From Terrimonas_A sp051954695 (GTDB lineage Bacteria > Bacteroidota > Bacteroidia > Chitinophagales > Chitinophagaceae): a stretch of 64,000 nucleotides of DNA. This document shows positions 1 through 9,439 of the stretch, piece after piece (positions within the stretch are counted from its first letter, which is position 1; each line of letters opens with the position of its first letter). Both the position numbers and the translations under genes were made by a program. The notes under the pieces were generated by a model. It made no database searches. It had not been told where the DNA came from and saw only the letters and a list, made by a program, of their open reading frames with translations. Location: positions 310,001 through 374,000 of the forward strand of contig JBQCHL010000028.1 in NCBI GenBank assembly GCA_051954695.1, written 5' to 3'.

Positions 1-734
1 GAATCGATGTGGTGATCGCACTGGATGTGAGCAAAAGCATGCTGGCGACTGATCTTCCTCCCAACAGGCTGGAAAGAGCCAGACAACTGATCAATAAATT
101 AATGGATGTGATGCCCGACGACAGGATCGGGCTGGTACTGTTTGCCGGCAAAGCCTATCTCCAAATGCCGCTGACCACCGATCATGAAGCGGCACGCATG
201 TTTGTAGCCTCAGCAAGCCCGGATGCTGTGCCCCAGCAGGGCACTGTGATCAGCGATGCACTGCAGATGAGTTCCAATGCGTTTATTGCAGCAGAACGAA
301 GATTCAAAGCCGTGGTTTTGATCTCTGATGGGGAAGACCATGACCCTGCTGCCATTACTACAGCTAAAGAATTGTCCTCACAGGGAATGATGATCAACAC
401 AGTTGGTATTGGTTCCCCTGAAGGCTCTTATATACCTGATCCTTCAACCGGCGAGAACAAACGCGATGCTTCCGGCAATGAAGTGATCTCCCGCCTGAAC
501 GAGGATGAATTAAAACAACTGGCGGAAAGTACGAATGGCGTATATGTGCGCTTGCAGGATACTGACGATGCCGTAAAACAATTGAAAGCACAATTGTCGC
601 AAATAGAAACACGGGCTTATGGAGATGTGTCGCTGATGAACTTCAACGCTTATTATGGTTGGTTTGCCCTGGCTATGTTTATCCTGCTGCTGGCAGAATA
701 TTTTATTCCCGAAATAAAAAAACGAAAAGCATGA
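1..734 (+). CDS. batB: BatB-like von Willebrand factor A membrane protein (5' partial)
   Basis: The reading frame is open from base 3, so the start and the usual N-terminal membrane segments lie outside the window. The visible part is a von Willebrand factor A domain with a MIDAS metal site: DVSKS near the left edge, a Thr in the QQGT segment, and ISDGEDHD. A single hydrophobic segment at the C-terminus (YGWFALAMFILLLAEYF) anchors it in the inner membrane. This matches BatA/BatB proteins of the Bacteroides aerotolerance locus. The next gene is a BatC-like TPR protein whose ATG overlaps this stop codon (ATGA), so the two are probably translationally coupled. BatB rather than BatA is inferred from the position before batC. 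Confidence 0.85.
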   Translation, partial: IDVVIALDVSKSMLATDLPPNRLERARQLINKLMDVMPDDRIGLVLFAGKAYLQMPLTTDHEAARMFVASASPDAVPQQGTVISDALQMSSNAFIAAERRFKAVVLISDGEDHDPAAITTAKELSSQGMMINTVGIGSPEGSYIPDPSTGENKRDASGNEVISRLNEDELKQLAESTNGVYVRLQDTDDAVKQLKAQLSQIETRAYGDVSLMNFNAYYGWFALAMFILLLAEYFIPEIKKRKA

Positions 735-1342
735 AGCATATCGTGATCATAGCAGCTTTGCTTTTCTTCGTGAAAGGTATTTCAGCCCAGGAGTCTGACA
801 AGCTTATTTTAAAAGGCAACGATCTGTACAAACAGCAGCAGTACCAGCAGGCAGAGCAGGCGTATGCTGAAGTACTGGCTGCTGATCCGAATAATGCGAC
901 TGCAAAATTCAACCAGGCAAATGCGCTGTATAAGCAAAATAAAGCAGATGAAGCCATTAAAGTCTTGAATGATCTTGCTTTTAAAACCAATGATCCATCA
1001 ATCAAAGCAAAGGCCTATTACAATAAAGGCGCGATTCTTTCCGGTCAGAAAAAACTGGAAGAAAGCATTGATGCTTATAAAGATGCTTTGCGCCAGGACC
1101 CCACCGATAAAGATGCGCGGGAAAACCTGCAGAAAGCTTTATTGGAACTGAAGAAAAAGAACCCTCCCCAAAAAGAAGACAATAAAAAGCAGCAAAAGCA
1201 GCAGCAAAAACCCCAACCCAAAATGAGCCAGAAAGAAGCAGAGCAACGGCTTAAGCTGCTGGAACAAAAAGAAAAACAGGTGCAGCAACGGCTTCAGAAA
1301 GAGAAATCCAAACAGGGTGGAGGACAGGGGAAGGACTGGTAG
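731..1342 (+). CDS. batC: BatC-like periplasmic TPR protein
   Basis: A 203-residue protein starting at the ATG that overlaps the batB stop; a longer frame from 659 would run inside batB and lacks a signal peptide. Residues 1-20 (MKHIVIIAALLFFVKGISAQ) form a cleavable signal peptide. Residues about 25-130 contain TPR repeats (for example LYKQQQYQQAEQAYAEVL and AYYNKGAILSGQKKLEESI). The C-terminus is a long Lys/Gln-rich, probably coiled-coil tail, which is typical of BatC. TPR proteins of this locus are thought to scaffold the VWA proteins in the periplasm. The aerotolerance role is inferred from family and context. Confidence 0.85.
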   Translation: MKHIVIIAALLFFVKGISAQESDKLILKGNDLYKQQQYQQAEQAYAEVLAADPNNATAKFNQANALYKQNKADEAIKVLNDLAFKTNDPSIKAKAYYNKGAILSGQKKLEESIDAYKDALRQDPTDKDARENLQKALLELKKKNPPQKEDNKKQQKQQQKPQPKMSQKEAEQRLKLLEQKEKQVQQRLQKEKSKQGGGQGKDW

Positions 1343-1362
1343 TCTTTCAGTACTTTTGCATC

Positions 1363-3372
1363 ATGCAGCTCTATACCGCATCCTTCACTGAATACAAACG
1401 CCTCATTACCAAAGAGGTAAAAATCGGCGATCTCTTGCTGGGAAATTTACATCCCATCCGCGTCCAAACCATGACCACTACTGATACAATGGATACTATT
1501 GCCACGGTAGAGCAATCCATCCGTTGTATAGAAGCCGGGGCAGAACTGGTAAGGATCACAGCGCCTTCTAAAAAAGAAGCGGAAAACCTGCTGGCCATTA
1601 AAAATGAATTGCGCAAAAGAGGATATACTACCCCGCTGGTGGCAGACATTCATTTCACCCCCAATGCTGCTGAGATAGCTGCAAGGATCGTGGAGAAAGT
1701 GAGGGTGAACCCCGGCAACTACGTTGACAAGAAAAAATTTGAACTGATCGAATACAGCGATGCTGATTATGCAGAAGAGATTGAACGCATCCGCGAAAGG
1801 TTTACACCCCTGGTGAAGATCTGCAAAGAATATGGTACAGCCATGCGCATCGGTACCAATCATGGTTCACTCAGCGACAGGATCATGAGCCGCTATGGTG
1901 ATACACCTGTAGGCATGGTGGAAAGCGCGATGGAATTTCTCCGTATCGCACGTAATGAGACTTACCACAATATAGTGCTGAGCATGAAAGCCAGCAATCC
2001 GCAGGTGATGGTGCAGGCTTATCGCCTGCTGGTGAAAACAATGTTTGAAGAGTTTGGGGAATGCTATCCCCTGCATCTTGGCGTAACCGAAGCAGGAGAT
2101 GGTGAAGATGGAAGGATAAAGAGTGCGATCGGTATCGGCACATTAATGGAAGATGGATTGGGTGACACCATCCGTGTTTCCCTTACAGAAGATCCTGAAC
2201 TGGAGATCCCTGTATGTAATGACCTTGTAAAAAGATATGCTAAAGCAGAAAAGCAGGCTGGGGCATCAAAAGATGAGCCGCTTAAGCTTTCATATGATCC
2301 ATTCAATTATAAACGGAGGGAAACATTTGCTGTTGGCAATATCGGCGGTAAACAGGTGCCTGTAGTAATAGCCGACCTGAGCAAGATAGAAAAGATCGAG
2401 CCACAACACCTGCAAAGTGTTGGCTATACTTATGAAGTTGCTACTGATAAGTGGCATATCGGCGATGCAGCGGCTGATTATATATTTACCGGTAATCAAT
2501 TGCTGGATTTTCATTTGCCAGGTACACTGAAAGTGATCGTTTATCCTGAAGCCTGGAAAGAGGCGGGTGATCAACTTACTTATTATCCTATTTTCCAGGA
2601 CAGCGGTTATGCAGAAAGCTCCGAAAGAAGCACTGCGTTGAATTTTGTGATGATCGATTGTCCTGCCTTGCCTGAAGCTCCTACAGATGCAATAGCATAT
2701 CCTTATCTCGATAAGCTGGCAAACGACCCATCAGTAGTGATCTGCCTCAGCAGCACTGAAACCAATGCGATGCAATGCGTGCGGAGGATGCTGGTGGAAC
2801 TGCAACACCGTCAGATCAAAAACCCGGTAGTATTGATCACCGACAGCCCTATGCAAACACCGGATGAGCATCTCATCCATTTTGCTACAGAAACCGGCGC
2901 ATTGTTGCTTGATGGTTTTGGTGATGGAATATGCCTTGGTTTCAGCAGCCAGGCGCAAATGGAAAATATACAGGTGAAAGGAAGGACCTACCTGGAGGTG
3001 AAAGACATTTACCAGTTTACCAACAACACAGCCTTCTCTATTTTACAGGCTACCCGCACACGCATTTCCAAAACAGAATATATCAGTTGCCCCAGTTGCG
3101 GCCGCACTTTATTCGACTTGCAGGAAACAACCGCAAAGATCCGCTCCCGTACCAATCACCTTAAAGGCGTGAAGATCGCCATTATGGGATGTATCGTGAA
3201 TGGTCCCGGAGAAATGGCGGACGCAGATTTTGGATATGTAGGTTCAGGTCCGGGCAAGATCACTTTGTATAAAGGAAAAGAGATCGTAAAAAGGAATGTG
3301 AACAGCGAAACCGCTGTTGATGAACTGATCGATCTGCTGAAAGAAAACCAGGCCTGGGTGGAACCGGCATAA
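1363..3372 (+). CDS. ispG: 4-hydroxy-3-methylbut-2-enyl diphosphate synthase, long form
   Basis: IspG (GcpE) converts methylerythritol 2,4-cyclodiphosphate to HMBPP in the MEP isoprenoid pathway, using a [4Fe-4S] cluster. At 669 residues this is the long form seen in Bacteroidota, chlamydiae and plants, with an extra domain between the TIM barrel and the iron-sulfur domain. The barrel begins with VQTMTTTDTMDTIATVEQ. Cluster ligands are the Cys pair in CPSCG near residues 575-578 and the Cys in MGCIVNGPGE near residue 609. The start MQLYTASFTEYKR fits long-form homologues. A TACTTTTG box at 1351-1358 sits only four bases before the ATG, suggesting a very short leader or leaderless transcript. 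Confidence 0.96.
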   Translation: MQLYTASFTEYKRLITKEVKIGDLLLGNLHPIRVQTMTTTDTMDTIATVEQSIRCIEAGAELVRITAPSKKEAENLLAIKNELRKRGYTTPLVADIHFTPNAAEIAARIVEKVRVNPGNYVDKKKFELIEYSDADYAEEIERIRERFTPLVKICKEYGTAMRIGTNHGSLSDRIMSRYGDTPVGMVESAMEFLRIARNETYHNIVLSMKASNPQVMVQAYRLLVKTMFEEFGECYPLHLGVTEAGDGEDGRIKSAIGIGTLMEDGLGDTIRVSLTEDPELEIPVCNDLVKRYAKAEKQAGASKDEPLKLSYDPFNYKRRETFAVGNIGGKQVPVVIADLSKIEKIEPQHLQSVGYTYEVATDKWHIGDAAADYIFTGNQLLDFHLPGTLKVIVYPEAWKEAGDQLTYYPIFQDSGYAESSERSTALNFVMIDCPALPEAPTDAIAYPYLDKLANDPSVVICLSSTETNAMQCVRRMLVELQHRQIKNPVVLITDSPMQTPDEHLIHFATETGALLLDGFGDGICLGFSSQAQMENIQVKGRTYLEVKDIYQFTNNTAFSILQATRTRISKTEYISCPSCGRTLFDLQETTAKIRSRTNHLKGVKIAIMGCIVNGPGEMADADFGYVGSGPGKITLYKGKEIVKRNVNSETAVDELIDLLKENQAWVEPA

Positions 3373-3421
3373 GAAGGAATCAAACGAAGGTTTTAAATTT
3401 ATACCAAGACACCACTGCTGC

Positions 3422-4105
3422 ATGAAAAAAAATCCCTGGACCATCCCCTTTGCAATTGTTTTGGCTGCTCATCTGCTGGCTTTATTGTTTAGAATAGAAA
3501 TCATGGACCGTATCACGAAGCCATTGATCGTTATAACTGTTGCCGGTTATTTTTTTTATACTACTAAAGATGTTCAGTCCAGGCTGAAAGTCTGGATAGG
3601 GTCAGCATTGCTGTTTTCATGGGGTGGGGATATTTTATTGATGTTCCAGGATAAAAAAAGCCTTTTCTTTTTATTGGGATTGTCTTCTTTCCTCCTTGCA
3701 CATATCTTTTATATCATTTTCCTGCACAAAGTGCGGCTGGCCGAAAAAATAAAACCCCGGCTGTGGACCTTACTGGTGATAGCTATATATTATTCTGTAT
3801 TGATCACTTTTCTTTCACCCTGGCTGGGCGAAATGCGTTTGCCGGTAAGAGTGTATGGGATGGTGATAAGTTTTATGCTACTGCTGGCACTGCACCTGTT
3901 GTTTCTGGCCAACAGGAAAGCTGGTTTGTATATAGCCATCGGAGCCATTCTTTTTGTATTGTCGGATTCTTTACTGGCCATCAATAAATTTTATCAGTCC
4001 TTTGAAGCGGCAGGGTTTCTTATTATGCTTACCTATGGCCTTGCGCAGTTCCTTTTGATAATAGGAGCGTCAGGCTATCTTAATGCGACTTCTTCCAAAA
4101 AATAA
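3422..4105 (+). CDS. YhhN/TMEM86 family membrane protein
   Basis: A 227-residue integral membrane protein with about eight hydrophobic segments. It carries hallmarks of the YhhN/TMEM86 family: a TKPLIV segment near the start, SWGGDILLMF and GLSSFLLAHIFYIIF. The animal member TMEM86B is a lysoplasmalogenase; bacterial YhhN proteins are mostly uncharacterised, so the reaction here is unknown. It sits alone between ispG and a VOC-family gene in the same direction. The start has no competing upstream ATG. I am confident of the family, not of the function. Confidence 0.85.
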   Translation: MKKNPWTIPFAIVLAAHLLALLFRIEIMDRITKPLIVITVAGYFFYTTKDVQSRLKVWIGSALLFSWGGDILLMFQDKKSLFFLLGLSSFLLAHIFYIIFLHKVRLAEKIKPRLWTLLVIAIYYSVLITFLSPWLGEMRLPVRVYGMVISFMLLLALHLLFLANRKAGLYIAIGAILFVLSDSLLAINKFYQSFEAAGFLIMLTYGLAQFLLIIGASGYLNATSSKK

Positions 4106-4182
4106 AATCCGTTTTTCTTTTTATTGTTGACATAGGGCTGTCACAAGCCGGTGGTTATTTTGTTGTATTCAATACAAAAACT

Positions 4183-4650
4183 ATGGGCAGAATTATTCTA
4201 TCCTTACTGGCATCCGGATTACTGGCTACAATAGGCAGCAATTATTTTTCCAACAATAAACCGAAACGTATGAAACTGAACGCTGGTATTATCACTTCCA
4301 GGCTGGATGAAACAAAGAAATTTTACAGGGATGTGCTCGGATTTGGTGTAAGGTTTGAATCAGACTGGTACATTCTATTGCACACACCTGATGGCAGTGA
4401 TGAGATCGCTTTTCTTCAGCCGGAACATCCAGGGCAGGCTCCCGTGTTTCAACCGGCTTTTAATGGGAAAGGCGTATTCCTCACAATAGAAGTGGAAGAT
4501 GTGGATGCCGAGTACAAAAGGATCAAAGAACTGAAAATTCCAATAGTAGTGGAATTAAAGAATGAAGACTGGGGCGACAGGCATTTTGCGATCATGGACC
4601 CGAATGGAGTGGGAATAGATATAGTGAAACATACTGCCCCGGGTTCCTGA
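4183..4650 (+). CDS. VOC (glyoxalase/bleomycin-resistance fold) family protein
   Basis: From Lys31 on, the protein is a single VOC domain of about 125 residues (LNAGIITSRLDETKKFYRDV near its start, DRHFAIMDPNGVGIDIV near its end) with the beta-alpha-beta-beta-beta layout of metal-dependent dioxygenase/glyoxalase folds. Residues 1-29 form a hydrophobic N-terminal stretch (RIILSLLASGLLATIGS). Homologues of this type usually begin at what is Met30 here (base 4270), so the true start may be 4270; the upstream ATG at 4183 is kept because the hydrophobic stretch looks coding and lies close behind a promoter-like TTATTTTG. The substrate cannot be predicted. Confidence 0.82.
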   Translation: MGRIILSLLASGLLATIGSNYFSNNKPKRMKLNAGIITSRLDETKKFYRDVLGFGVRFESDWYILLHTPDGSDEIAFLQPEHPGQAPVFQPAFNGKGVFLTIEVEDVDAEYKRIKELKIPIVVELKNEDWGDRHFAIMDPNGVGIDIVKHTAPGS

Positions 4651-4706
4651 CCGCCTGGCAGTGGAAAAGCTATACAGGTTTAGCCGAACCGCATTAACTT
4701 GCATGA

Positions 4707-6320
4707 ATGAAAGATCAAACTATGCGGACCGATTTCCTCGTGATCGGCTCAGGAATAGCAGGCCTCACCTATGCATTGAAACTGGCAAAGCGCTACCCGG
4801 AAAAGAAAGTGACGGTGATGACAAAAGCCGCCGCTGATGAAACGAACACCAAGTATGCGCAGGGTGGGGTAGCCGTGGTGAATGACCTGGAAAATGATAG
4901 TTTTGAAAAACATATAGAAGATACCCTGATCGCCGGCGATGGCTTGTGCAATAAGAATGTAGTGGAAATTGTAGTAAAAGAAGGACCTGATAGAGTTCGT
5001 GAACTGATAGAATGGGGCGCACAATTCGATAAGGAAAAGGATGGCGATTATAAACTGGGAAAAGAAGGCGGACACTCGGAATTCCGCATTATCCATCATA
5101 AGGATATTACCGGCTGGGAAATGGAAAGGGCTTTGCTGGAAGCAGTTTCCCGCCAGAAGAATATCGAGATCATCAAGCATTGTTTTGTGGTCGATATCAT
5201 CACCCAGCACCATCGGGGCTATCTTGTTACCAAATCTTCTCCGGGCATTGAATGCTATGGCGTGTATGCGCTGAACCTTGTTAGCAACAGGATCGAGAAG
5301 ATCCTTGCCAAGATCACACTGCTGGCCACCGGAGGCAATGGGCAGGTGTACCGGACCACCACCAATCCATCTATTGCAACGGGGGATGGAGTAGCCATGG
5401 TATATCGTGCTAAAGGAAGGATCGAAAATATGGAGTTCATCCAATTTCATCCTACTGCTTTATATGAGGCAGGGCTGCGTGGGCAGGCTTTCCTGATCAC
5501 GGAAGCGGTAAGAGGCGACGGAGGTATTCTCCGTAATAAGAATGGAGAAGCATTCATGGAGCAATACGATGAAAGAAAAGACCTGGCTCCCCGAGATATT
5601 GTGGCAAGGGCCATAGATAGCGAAATGAAAAAAACAGGTACAGAGCATGTATGGCTCGACTGCCGGCATTTCAGCAAAGAAAAATTCGTCGAGCACTTCC
5701 CGAATATCTACCAGAAATGTTTGTCAATCGGGATCGATATCACTCAGCAAATGATACCGGTAGCACCTGCCGCCCATTACAGTTGCGGTGGTATCAAAAC
5801 AGATGAGTGGGGGCGTACGTCCATCCACAACCTGTATGCCTGTGGTGAATGCTCCAGCACGGGACTGCATGGGGCCAACCGCCTGGCCAGTAACTCACTG
5901 CTGGAAGCTATGGTGTTTGCCCATCGTTGTTTTATAGATGTAACGGAAAGGATAAATGCGCTATCATTCAATGAAAATATCCCCGATTGGAATGCACAGG
6001 GCACAAGCGAGCCCAAGGAAATGATCCTTATCACGCAAAGCCTGAAAGAGCTTCAACAGGTGATGAGTGACTATGTCGGCATTGTACGTAATAATATCCG
6101 TTTGCAAAGGGCTTCAAGCCGGTTGGACCTTCTCTGGCATGAAACGGAACAATTATATCAAAGTTCCTCTCTTTCACCCCAGTTGCTGGAACTGAGGAAC
6201 CTGATCACTATCGGCTACCTGATCGTGAAAGGCGCTGCTTTCCGCAAGGAGAGCCGCGGATTGCATTATAATACCGACTATCCGTCGAAAAGCGAGCTGG
6301 TGCAGAATATTGTGTTATAA
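4707..6320 (+). CDS. nadB: L-aspartate oxidase
   Basis: NadB oxidises L-aspartate to iminoaspartate, the first step of de novo NAD synthesis, with FAD. The 537-residue protein has the N-terminal FAD-binding Rossmann motif VIGSGIAGLTYALKLA at residues about 12-27, the flavoprotein segment KYAQGGVAVV, the substrate-site region FIQFHPTAL, and the succinate dehydrogenase-like segment APAAHYSCGGI. The length is normal for the family. Partner genes nadA and nadC are not in this window, so NAD synthesis is not clustered here. An earlier ATG at 4704 is out of frame. Confidence 0.96.
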   Translation: MKDQTMRTDFLVIGSGIAGLTYALKLAKRYPEKKVTVMTKAAADETNTKYAQGGVAVVNDLENDSFEKHIEDTLIAGDGLCNKNVVEIVVKEGPDRVRELIEWGAQFDKEKDGDYKLGKEGGHSEFRIIHHKDITGWEMERALLEAVSRQKNIEIIKHCFVVDIITQHHRGYLVTKSSPGIECYGVYALNLVSNRIEKILAKITLLATGGNGQVYRTTTNPSIATGDGVAMVYRAKGRIENMEFIQFHPTALYEAGLRGQAFLITEAVRGDGGILRNKNGEAFMEQYDERKDLAPRDIVARAIDSEMKKTGTEHVWLDCRHFSKEKFVEHFPNIYQKCLSIGIDITQQMIPVAPAAHYSCGGIKTDEWGRTSIHNLYACGECSSTGLHGANRLASNSLLEAMVFAHRCFIDVTERINALSFNENIPDWNAQGTSEPKEMILITQSLKELQQVMSDYVGIVRNNIRLQRASSRLDLLWHETEQLYQSSSLSPQLLELRNLITIGYLIVKGAAFRKESRGLHYNTDYPSKSELVQNIVL

Positions 6321-6343
6321 GCCGTCAAATCCCGCTGCTGTTT

Positions 6344-6351
6344 TATCTTTG
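6344..6351 (+). promoter_or_regulatory. -7 promoter box (TATCTTTG)
   Basis: Exact match to the Bacteroidota TAnnTTTG -7 consensus, 8 bases before the acyltransferase ATG. No convincing -33 TTG is seen at the usual distance, so it is a modest call. Confidence 0.4.
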
Positions 6352-6358
6352 CCGGATT

Positions 6359-7237
6359 ATGTATTATGTTGTTTACGGCCTGTTGTATGCCGTGTCGCTA
6401 CTGCCGTTGAGAGTGCTTTACCTGATATCTGATCTTGCTTATTTCATCATTTATCACATCATGGGCTACCGCAAAGAGGTGGTCATGAATAATCTTGCGA
6501 TCGCTTTTCCTGAAAAAAGCCAGGAAGAACGGAAAAAAATTGCCAAAGAGTTTTACCTCAACTTTACGGATACATTTATCGAGACCATCAAGATGATCTC
6601 GATCGGCCCTAAAGAGCTGGCAAAGCGCGGCCTTTGCGATACTGATTACCTGAACGGTTTGATCGACCAGGGAAAGAATATACATATCATGGTGGGTCAT
6701 CAGTTCAACTGGGAATTTGCCAACCTGATGTATGCAAGAATGTTGAAGATCCCTTTTATCGGCGTTTATATGCCGGTGAACAATAAAATATTTGATCGCA
6801 TATTCCTGAAATCACGGAGCCGCTATGGCACTATCATGGTTTCTGCCCGGGAGTTTGCCGCACGGATGCCACACTTGTTCAGACAACAATATGTGTTGGC
6901 CCTGGCCGCTGATCAGAATCCCGGTGTTCCATCAAAAGGTTACTGGCTGAACTTTTTTGGCAAACCTGCCCCTTTTGTAACCGGTCCCGGGAAAGGAGCC
7001 GTAAAAAATAATACGGCCGTAGTGTATGTAGCTTTTCATAAGGTAAAACGCGGCTATTACTCCTTCAAGGCCGTTCCCCTGGTGGAGAACGGTTCGGATT
7101 ATACCCCAGAGCAATTGACCGTTCTATACAGGAATGCGCTGGAAGAAACGATCCGCAACAACCCTTCTAATTATTTATGGAGCCACAGGCGGTGGAGGCA
7201 TGAGTGGAAGGAAGGATACCCGGAAATGGTCGGGTGA
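6359..7237 (+). CDS. LpxL/HtrB-type lysophospholipid acyltransferase
   Basis: A 292-residue inner-membrane acyltransferase of the lipid A biosynthesis acyltransferase family. The catalytic H-x4-E motif is seen as HQFNWE near residues 113-118, and residues 1-35 form a hydrophobic anchor. The family adds secondary acyl chains to lipid A; related proteins in Bacteroidota may also act on other lipids such as ornithine or flavolipids, so the substrate is not certain. A TATCTTTG box at 6344-6351 lies just upstream, and a strong hairpin terminator follows at 7262-7295, making this a likely single-gene transcript. Confidence 0.9.
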   Translation: MYYVVYGLLYAVSLLPLRVLYLISDLAYFIIYHIMGYRKEVVMNNLAIAFPEKSQEERKKIAKEFYLNFTDTFIETIKMISIGPKELAKRGLCDTDYLNGLIDQGKNIHIMVGHQFNWEFANLMYARMLKIPFIGVYMPVNNKIFDRIFLKSRSRYGTIMVSAREFAARMPHLFRQQYVLALAADQNPGVPSKGYWLNFFGKPAPFVTGPGKGAVKNNTAVVYVAFHKVKRGYYSFKAVPLVENGSDYTPEQLTVLYRNALEETIRNNPSNYLWSHRRWRHEWKEGYPEMVG

Positions 7238-7261
7238 GCCACTGCATTTTCAAGCTTTTCG

Positions 7262-7295
7262 GCGGCTGGAGCTATTATGTTCCAGCCGCTTTTTT
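7262..7295 (+). terminator. Rho-independent terminator after the acyltransferase gene
   Basis: Perfect 9-bp stem GCGGCTGGA / TCCAGCCGC with a 10-base loop, followed by six T residues. It lies 25 bases after the stop codon. Confidence 0.9.
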
Positions 7296-7418
7296 GATTG
7301 CTGAAACAAACCGTGAAAACACCTTTTTAATACGGTAAAAAAACCTGCTGGCAATTTGTTGCATAAAATAATCTTTAGGAGTAATTTTTATTCCTTCTTT
7401 CACCTAAAAAATATTGTT

Positions 7419-7958
7419 ATGAAAAGTAATTTTCTATTTTTAGTCGTAGGAGCTATAGTTGGCGCTGCTGTCGTCTATTTTATACCCAAAACAACTGACG
7501 ATTCAGCATTGCTTAAAAAGATCGCTGACCTTGAGAATGCTGAAGCACAGAAAGGACCTGCATTCTTTTCAACGCTGGATGTCAAAAAACTCTTAAAAGA
7601 CAAGTGGCAGGAACTTCCTTATGATGGAAATGATGGGCCAACTATGCTAAGGAGTTATGAAGATGAATCAAATGGACTTTGGTACCCGCTCAGGACCAGG
7701 GTTGGCAATGAGGAAAAAGTGCTGCGCGGGTTTTGGGTAGACAGGAGAATGCTCGATGCGATCTTTGCTCAACCCGGCCAGTACGACGGAATCAGGATAT
7801 ACTTTGGGAAAAGAGCGAAGGCCAGCAAAAGAGAATACTCTTTGGTGTTCGTAGGTACCACTCCCAGCACCACCAAGGATGCGGACAGTGATAATACCGG
7901 AAAGTATTACGACTATGTTGATCCCTGTCCTACGAACTGCGGCACCGGTGGCAGATGA
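7419..7958 (+). CDS. Anchored protein of signalling cassette 1, C-terminal CxxxC tail
   Basis: No known family was recognised. The start at 7419 (MKSNFLFLVVGAIVGAAVVY) gives 179 residues with an N-terminal membrane anchor at about 4-22; a longer frame from 7356 adds residues before the hydrophobic stretch and is unlikely. The rest is predicted to lie outside the cytoplasmic membrane. It contains YDGIRIYFGKRA near residue 133 and ends DPCPTNCGTGGR. The gene at 37409 encodes a shorter protein with the same order of features (GIRIYYG, then a C-terminal CDPPC), and both precede a membrane protein, a histidine kinase and a response regulator. It may be the signal-sensing or signal-providing part of the cassette; this is inference. 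Confidence 0.75.
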   Translation: MKSNFLFLVVGAIVGAAVVYFIPKTTDDSALLKKIADLENAEAQKGPAFFSTLDVKKLLKDKWQELPYDGNDGPTMLRSYEDESNGLWYPLRTRVGNEEKVLRGFWVDRRMLDAIFAQPGQYDGIRIYFGKRAKASKREYSLVFVGTTPSTTKDADSDNTGKYYDYVDPCPTNCGTGGR

Positions 7959-7976
7959 TGCAAGCAATCATTCCGA

Positions 7977-8624
7977 ATGACCATAAGATTTTTACTGTAT
8001 CTCATTTTATTGGTTTACCTGCTTATTCTTGGCATTATCAGATTCAGGAAGCTGACATTGCCTTTTCAGATCCTGATCGTACTGATCGGATGTACCTTGA
8101 TAAGTGAAATCATAAGCAGGATCCTGATCAATATATTTAAGAACAGTTCACCTGTTTATCATGTTTTCAATATTGTCAATTTCACCGGCTATGCATTAAT
8201 ATATTATTTCCTGTTGCAAAGCAGGCTGAGCAGAAAGATCATTCTGTTGCTGATTGCAGGTGCTGTTTGCTTTTCCGTTTTCAACACTATTTTTCTGCAG
8301 AGCTTATGGTCATTCCCCTCCAATTTCCTGTTGATCCTATGCTTTTTGAATATCTATTGTTCCTTACTGCTTTTCAGGCAAATGCTTCATGACAATGAGG
8401 ACATAGATATATTAAGACAAAGTGTTTTCTGGTTCAATTGTGCAGTGCTGTTGTTTTACACGGCGATATTCCTGAACTGGAGTTTTTATAATTACCTGGT
8501 GCGGAATAAATTAAATACCAGGACGATCTCAACGATCATGTACTATCTGAATATTGCGTATTATATCATTGTGGGTGTTTCAATACACATTAATAACCGA
8601 AAGGCCGTTCCTGTTAAGCGATGA
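7977..8624 (+). CDS. Polytopic membrane protein of signalling cassette 1
   Basis: A 215-residue protein with about six or seven hydrophobic helices and no recognised domain. After the first helix it has GIIRFRKL, which is also found at the same position (GIIRFRKI) in the protein at 37969, so the two are paralogues. The stop overlaps the next gene's ATG (ATGA), implying coupled translation with the histidine kinase. The kinase itself has one membrane helix and no sensor domain, so this protein is a good candidate for the membrane sensor. Function is inferred from context only. Confidence 0.8.
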   Translation: MTIRFLLYLILLVYLLILGIIRFRKLTLPFQILIVLIGCTLISEIISRILINIFKNSSPVYHVFNIVNFTGYALIYYFLLQSRLSRKIILLLIAGAVCFSVFNTIFLQSLWSFPSNFLLILCFLNIYCSLLLFRQMLHDNEDIDILRQSVFWFNCAVLLFYTAIFLNWSFYNYLVRNKLNTRTISTIMYYLNIAYYIIVGVSIHINNRKAVPVKR

Positions 8625-9439
8625 ACTCTTCTTCAGGTGAAATATATTTTTTTATTGTCGTTGGCAATGCAATACTGATCGGTCTGATCGGGTTCATTCT
8701 CTATTTCGTTTTTCAATACAGGAGAAGAAAAGCCGAGAGTATCAGGGAAAACCAACGGATGGAAGAAAAGTTCAGGCAAACCCTGCTTCAAACGCAACTG
8801 GAGATACAGGAGCAGACATTGAAAACAATATCCCAGGAAATCCATGATAATATCGGGCAGGCGCTTACGCTCGCCAAACTCAATCTGAATACGATGCTGC
8901 CTGTGGCGGATGAGCAACTGCAGCAAAAAATACTTAATTCAAAAGAACTGGTGAGTAAAGCTATTGGCGATCTGCGGGACCTGAGCCACAGCCTTGATAC
9001 AGACTATGTACAGGAAATGGGATTGCAGCGGGCAATTGAATATGAAATGGAAATGATCCGGAAAGCGGGCACAATGAAAACCATTTTCCAGGTACAGGGC
9101 ACGCCATACCGGCTGAATAAGCAAAAGGAATTGATCCTTTTCCGGATCGTGCAGGAGGCATTCAATAATATTATCAAACATGCGGACGCTAAAACGCTGA
9201 AGGCCGTAATAACTTATTTTCCCGATGCATTAAAACTGGAAGTGTCCGACGATGGAAAAGGCGTTGATCTTTCTCCATTGAATGAAACTGCTACAAACTT
9301 TGGACTCGGTATCCGCAACATGCACAAGCGGGCCCAGCTTATCGGTGCTGAATTCAATATGAACAGTACTTTACAGGCGGGCACAGCAATAACTATTTTT
9401 TTACCTGTTGAAACTAATACAAATGACCTCAAGCAATAG
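8621..9439 (+). CDS. NarX-type sensor histidine kinase, cassette 1
   Basis: A 272-residue kinase of the HisKA_3 (NarX/DesK) class. Residues about 9-30 form a single membrane helix, followed by a coiled coil and the phosphoacceptor box SQEIHDNIGQALTLAK with His near residue 75. The ATPase domain shows the N box AFNNIIKHA, the G1 box DDGKGVDL and the G2 box FGLGIRNMHKRA. It has no periplasmic sensor domain. It overlaps the preceding membrane protein by 4 bases and the following response regulator by about 17 bases, which is a tight signalling operon. Its paralogue is at 38598. Confidence 0.92.
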   Translation: MNSSSGEIYFFIVVGNAILIGLIGFILYFVFQYRRRKAESIRENQRMEEKFRQTLLQTQLEIQEQTLKTISQEIHDNIGQALTLAKLNLNTMLPVADEQLQQKILNSKELVSKAIGDLRDLSHSLDTDYVQEMGLQRAIEYEMEMIRKAGTMKTIFQVQGTPYRLNKQKELILFRIVQEAFNNIIKHADAKTLKAVITYFPDALKLEVSDDGKGVDLSPLNETATNFGLGIRNMHKRAQLIGAEFNMNSTLQAGTAITIFLPVETNTNDLKQ